This document shows positions 60,825-64,000 of a DNA stretch of 64,000 nucleotides, piece by piece (position 1 is the first letter of the stretch; every line of letters begins with the position of its first letter). The notes under the pieces were generated by a model. That model was not told where the DNA came from. It saw only the letters and a list, made by a program, of their open reading frames with translations, and searched no databases. The stretch is taken from assembly GCF_008692785.1 (NCBI RefSeq), contig NZ_VXJV01000013.1:1-64000 (forward strand), written 5' to 3'. Made by a program: the position numbers and the translations under genes. This DNA comes from Salmonella enterica subsp. diarizonae. GTDB taxonomy: Bacteria > Pseudomonadota > Gammaproteobacteria > Enterobacterales > Enterobacteriaceae.

Positions 60825-62553
60825 CACGTCTCCTCCCTCGCCAGCCGCTCAGCAATGCCCCGACGATCATCATCAGCCCGCCGCCCCAGACCCAACGGAC
60901 GCCAGTCTGCACATAAAAACGCATAGCATACCGCTCCTCTCCCGTTTTCTCGCCCATCACCGCATACCAGTCATGTAGCAGGTTCCAGTGAATCCCCGGC
61001 TCCATCATTTGCTGGCGCCGCGCGACATAAAAGCGCCGTTCCGGCACAAGGCGGCCAATCACCTGGTCATCTTTCGAAAGGGTAATCAGCGCTTTCTCGG
61101 TGGTGTAATTTCCGTGAGCAGTCAGATCCAGACGCTCGAAACGAAAGGTATAGCCCGCCAGTACCACCTGCTGACCGGGGCTGAGGTTAAGGCTGATCTC
61201 ATGTCGACTGACGCTGGAAACCATAATCCCGGCGGCGAAGATAAATACGCCCGTATGCGCCAGCAACGCCGGAAGCTGACGATGCAGAGAACGTGTCCGG
61301 CGGCTTACCGTCGCAAGCACGATAACCACCAGCATCAGCAGGCCAAACGGCAGCGTGACGCGATTAAAATAGGGCGTGCCCACCGAAAGCCTTCCCCAGC
61401 CCATCAAACCATAAATCATGGGGTAGAGCGTCCCGACCAGTACGATCAACAAGACGGCGCTAAAGAGCAGCAGCGTCGCCAGAATGAACGTTTCGCGCGA
61501 TCCGCCGCCCAAACGTGTCGCCGGATACTGCTCCCGCGCCCGCCAGCCGTACAGACCAAGCGATGCCAGACTTAACGCGGCAAAAAGGGTAAACAGCGGC
61601 ACCGCGCGCACGTTATCTAACGCAAAAGCATGGACGGAAATCAGAATGCCGGAACGCACAATCAGCGTTCCCAGCAGCGAGAGGATCAACGTCAGTATCG
61701 CCAGCAGCAACGACCAGTGACGGAAGCTCCCGCGCTGGCGGCTGACATACAGGCTGTGCAGCAACGCGCTGGCGGCAAGCCACGGCAGCAAAGAGGCATT
61801 TTCCACCGGGTCCCAGAACCACCAGCCGCCCCAGCCCAGTTCGCAATACGCCCACCACGATCCGAGAATGATACCCAGCGTCAGAGCGCACCAGCCGGGT
61901 AACGCCCAACGCCAGCAAACCCAGGCGGTTGCCGCGTTAAAGCCGCCACACAGTAGCGAGGCCAGTGCTACGCTCGCCGCGGTCATCAGTCCGCCATAAC
62001 CCAGATAGAGCAGCGGCGGATGTAAGATCAGCCCCAGATGTTGCAGCATGGGATTAAGGTCTCGCCCTTCAATGGCGGGAGGAAAAATACGCAGAAACGG
62101 ATCGGACCACAGCATGATAAACAGCAGCAACGAGGCCATAATGAGGGACAAGATGCTCAGGGTCAGTGGAAAAAGCGCGTCAAATTCATGCCGGGTGCGC
62201 CAGGCGAATAGCGCCGTCCACCCCGAAAGAAGCAGCGCCCACAGCAGGAGCGAGCCTTCATGGCCGCCCCATACCGCCGCCAGTTTAAGTCCCCATGACA
62301 ACTGACTATGGCTATGCTGCGCAACATAAACGACCGAAAAGTCGCTGGTCAGAAAACAGCTAACCAGAATCGCAAACGCCAGTAGCAGCAGCGTGAATGC
62401 CGTCCACGCGCCGCAGGTCGTCAGGCGCATGACGCCACACCAATGCTGACCAATCCCATACCACGTCGCCAGCGGGGTCAACACGTTGACCCCAAGACTC
62501 AACAACAGCGCCAGAAATCCGGCTTCAGGAAGGAAGATGTCCAGATTATGCAA
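60817..62553 (-). CDS. nrfE: Haem lyase core subunit NrfE (CcmF family)
   Basis: The 578-residue multi-helix membrane protein carries the WWD haem-handling motif WGGWWFWDPVENASLLPWL and conserved external His residues. A TTG start at 62553 overlaps the nrfD stop by 8 bases, with no nearby ATG, so translation is likely coupled. It presents haem to the CXXCK site of NrfA with NrfF and NrfG. Confidence 0.93.
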   Translation of the reverse strand: MHNLDIFLPEAGFLALLLSLGVNVLTPLATWYGIGQHWCGVMRLTTCGAWTAFTLLLLAFAILVSCFLTSDFSVVYVAQHSHSQLSWGLKLAAVWGGHEGSLLLWALLLSGWTALFAWRTRHEFDALFPLTLSILSLIMASLLLFIMLWSDPFLRIFPPAIEGRDLNPMLQHLGLILHPPLLYLGYGGLMTAASVALASLLCGGFNAATAWVCWRWALPGWCALTLGIILGSWWAYCELGWGGWWFWDPVENASLLPWLAASALLHSLYVSRQRGSFRHWSLLLAILTLILSLLGTLIVRSGILISVHAFALDNVRAVPLFTLFAALSLASLGLYGWRAREQYPATRLGGGSRETFILATLLLFSAVLLIVLVGTLYPMIYGLMGWGRLSVGTPYFNRVTLPFGLLMLVVIVLATVSRRTRSLHRQLPALLAHTGVFIFAAGIMVSSVSRHEISLNLSPGQQVVLAGYTFRFERLDLTAHGNYTTEKALITLSKDDQVIGRLVPERRFYVARRQQMMEPGIHWNLLHDWYAVMGEKTGEERYAMRFYVQTGVRWVWGGGLMMIVGALLSGWRGRRRDV

Positions 62554-63502
62554 CCGTTAGCTGTCCCGCATAAAGAATGAAAAAGCGCAGCAGCAGCACG
62601 CCGGTCAAACTGGCACCGCAAACGGCCAACACGCCGTGAAACGTTACGCTACGGTTTGCCCACGGTTTCAGCAGCATCGGGATAATCAATCCCAGTCCTA
62701 CGACGCCAAGCCAGAACCACCAGCTCCAGAATCCGCCGCCCAACGCGGCTGCCAGCGCCCGCATTTTGCCGTCATCACCCAGCGCCAGCCCAATAAAAAA
62801 GGCCGCCAACAGGAAGATTTCCAGCCACACCACCGGGGTTTCCATGCGGTGTACAAAGCGCGCCTCGGTGCTGTGCGGATTGCTGTTATGGCGTAACGCC
62901 ATCGCGATCAGCGCTACCGCCGCGCCGGAGGATATGCCGGAGAACAGAAACAACGCCGGCAGGATCGGGTTATTGAGGAACGGATAGGATTTCAGCGCCG
63001 ACAGCAGAAAGCCGGTATACGCGCCGAGCAGTACCGCCAGTACCAGCATCACGGTCTCAAGGGCGCGATGGAGCGGCGTCAGCAGGGTTAACACGCTTTG
63101 CACCAGGCCCAGCCGCGGTAGCCAGCGCTGTTGGAGGGCAATAACCTCTTTTTCAAAGATTTTCGCCAACCACAGTATCAGTACCACCATATAGAGCTGG
63201 AACAGCATCACTCCCATCGACATCACCGAGGTAAAGCTGTAGTGAAACATCAGTTTCCAGAAGGTCCACGGGCGCGTCAGGTGGAAGACCAGAATCAGCA
63301 GGCCAAGAATAATCGCCCCGGGTCCGACGACCAGTGTAGTGCGCAATAAGGTACTGTCTGCCCCGCCGGCTTGTGGATGGAAGCGGCGCAGTAGAATAGC
63401 CAGCGTGACCAGCCCGGCGGAAATACCAATCAAAAACAAATAGATGGCAATGGGCCAGTCCCAGACCAGCGAGTCAAAATGAAATGCAGACGCGTTTGTC
63501 AT
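62546..63502 (-). CDS. nrfD: Nitrite reductase membrane quinol dehydrogenase NrfD
   Basis: The 318-residue protein has about eight helices (IYLFLIGISAGLVTLAIL, SGAAVALIAMALR, WWFWLGVVGLGLIIPMLL) and belongs to the NrfD/PsrC quinol-binding family. With NrfC it passes electrons from menaquinol to NrfB and NrfA. It overlaps nrfC by ATGA. Confidence 0.95.
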   Translation of the reverse strand: MTNASAFHFDSLVWDWPIAIYLFLIGISAGLVTLAILLRRFHPQAGGADSTLLRTTLVVGPGAIILGLLILVFHLTRPWTFWKLMFHYSFTSVMSMGVMLFQLYMVVLILWLAKIFEKEVIALQQRWLPRLGLVQSVLTLLTPLHRALETVMLVLAVLLGAYTGFLLSALKSYPFLNNPILPALFLFSGISSGAAVALIAMALRHNSNPHSTEARFVHRMETPVVWLEIFLLAAFFIGLALGDDGKMRALAAALGGGFWSWWFWLGVVGLGLIIPMLLKPWANRSVTFHGVLAVCGASLTGVLLLRFFILYAGQLTVA

Positions 63503-64000
63503 TGGCTCACCTCCCCATAGTTAAAGGGAACGCGATAAACCTTCGGTTTCGTCCCCAGCGCCAGCTTGTAGCGATAAGTCGGTTTCTCGCGCAGCAGACG
63601 GGAGATCTCACTATCAGGATCGTCCAGATTGCCGAAGGTCAGGGCTTTAGTTGGACAGGATTCGACGCAGGCAGGCAACCGGCCCTCTTTTAGCCGGGTT
63701 TTCCGGCAAAAATCGCACTTATCCGCCGTCTTACTGACCGGATGGATAAAGCGCACGCGGTAGGGACACGCGGCGATACAATACTGGCAGCCGACGCAAA
63801 GGTCCGGGTTCACATCGACAATACCGCTGGCGGCATCGCGGAATGATGCGCCGGTCGGGCAGACGTCAACGCAGGGCGCATGGTCGCAGTGCTGGCATGA
63901 GTGACGAAAGAAACGGTACTTCACCTCCGGAAACGTTCCCAGCGGCTCGCTGCGGATAATGGTCAGTCGCGATACGCCCTCCGGTACTTGATTCACTTCC
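63499..64000 (-). CDS. nrfC: Nitrite reductase ferredoxin-like subunit NrfC (5' end outside window)
   Basis: Only the C-terminal part of the protein (about 165 residues) is in the window; the frame is open at the right edge, and E. coli NrfC has 223. Cys clusters for four [4Fe-4S] centres are CDHAPCVDVCPTGA, CVGCQYCIAACPYRV and CDFCRKT...CVESCPTKAL. It is a periplasmic electron carrier next to NrfD. Confidence 0.94.
   Translation of the reverse strand, partial: EVNQVPEGVSRLTIIRSEPLGTFPEVKYRFFRHSCQHCDHAPCVDVCPTGASFRDAASGIVDVNPDLCVGCQYCIAACPYRVRFIHPVSKTADKCDFCRKTRLKEGRLPACVESCPTKALTFGNLDDPDSEISRLLREKPTYRYKLALGTKPKVYRVPFNYGEVSQ

Overview
The window is chromosomal DNA from a Salmonella. The residue sequences of MelB, PmrB, RtsA and RtsB match the Salmonella proteins as I remember them, and the gene order nrf, gltP, yjcO, fdhF, phn, yjdN/yjdM, proP, pmrB/A/C, adi, mel, fumB, dcuB, dcuR/S is the shared Escherichia/Salmonella backbone. 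A complete C-P lyase (phn) operon sits where, as I recall, S. Typhimurium keeps only remnants (yjdM, yjdN and phnO). This suggests a lineage other than Typhimurium-like subspecies I, but the exact species or subspecies cannot be settled from the window alone.

Left part (about 1-21.6 kb) is an accessory island. It opens with the 3' end of an IS3-family transposase, followed by rtsA-rtsB, regulators of the SPI-1 invasion programme and of flagella. Next to them lies a complete type I secretion locus for a giant adhesin. A compact minus-strand operon encodes a MotB/SiiA-like protein, a MotA/SiiB-like protein, a TolC-like outer membrane protein, an HlyD-like adaptor, a small one-TM protein and an HlyB-like ABC transporter. 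A 3194-residue adhesin with about 30 bacterial Ig-like repeats is transcribed divergently. The order matches SPI-4 siiA-B-C-D-(E)-F, except that the giant siiE-like gene has moved outside and been inverted, and a small SiiA-like gene occupies its usual slot. This is the most novel-looking system in the window. A YjiK-family membrane protein, a secreted DUF1996/CBM96-like protein and a deleted torD-like chaperone fragment complete the island.

Middle part (21.6-42.8 kb) is backbone: DcuS-DcuR with DcuB and FumB (anaerobic C4-dicarboxylate uptake and fumarate respiration), melAB with MelR (melibiose use), AdiA-AdiY-AdiC (arginine-dependent acid resistance), pmrCAB (lipid A modification and polymyxin resistance), the tiny convergent gene pmrR with a PmrA box and a hairpin over its ribosome-binding site, and the osmolyte transporter ProP.

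Right part (42.8-64 kb) holds yjdM, yjdN, then phnCDE-GHIJKLMNOP (phosphonate uptake and C-P lyase) without the phnF regulator, a deletion scar fusing a yjcS 5' fragment to an mdtP 3' fragment, selenocysteine-containing fdhF, yjcO, gltP, and the distal nrf genes G, F, E, D and C (formate-dependent nitrite reduction and cytochrome c maturation). nrfC runs off the right edge.
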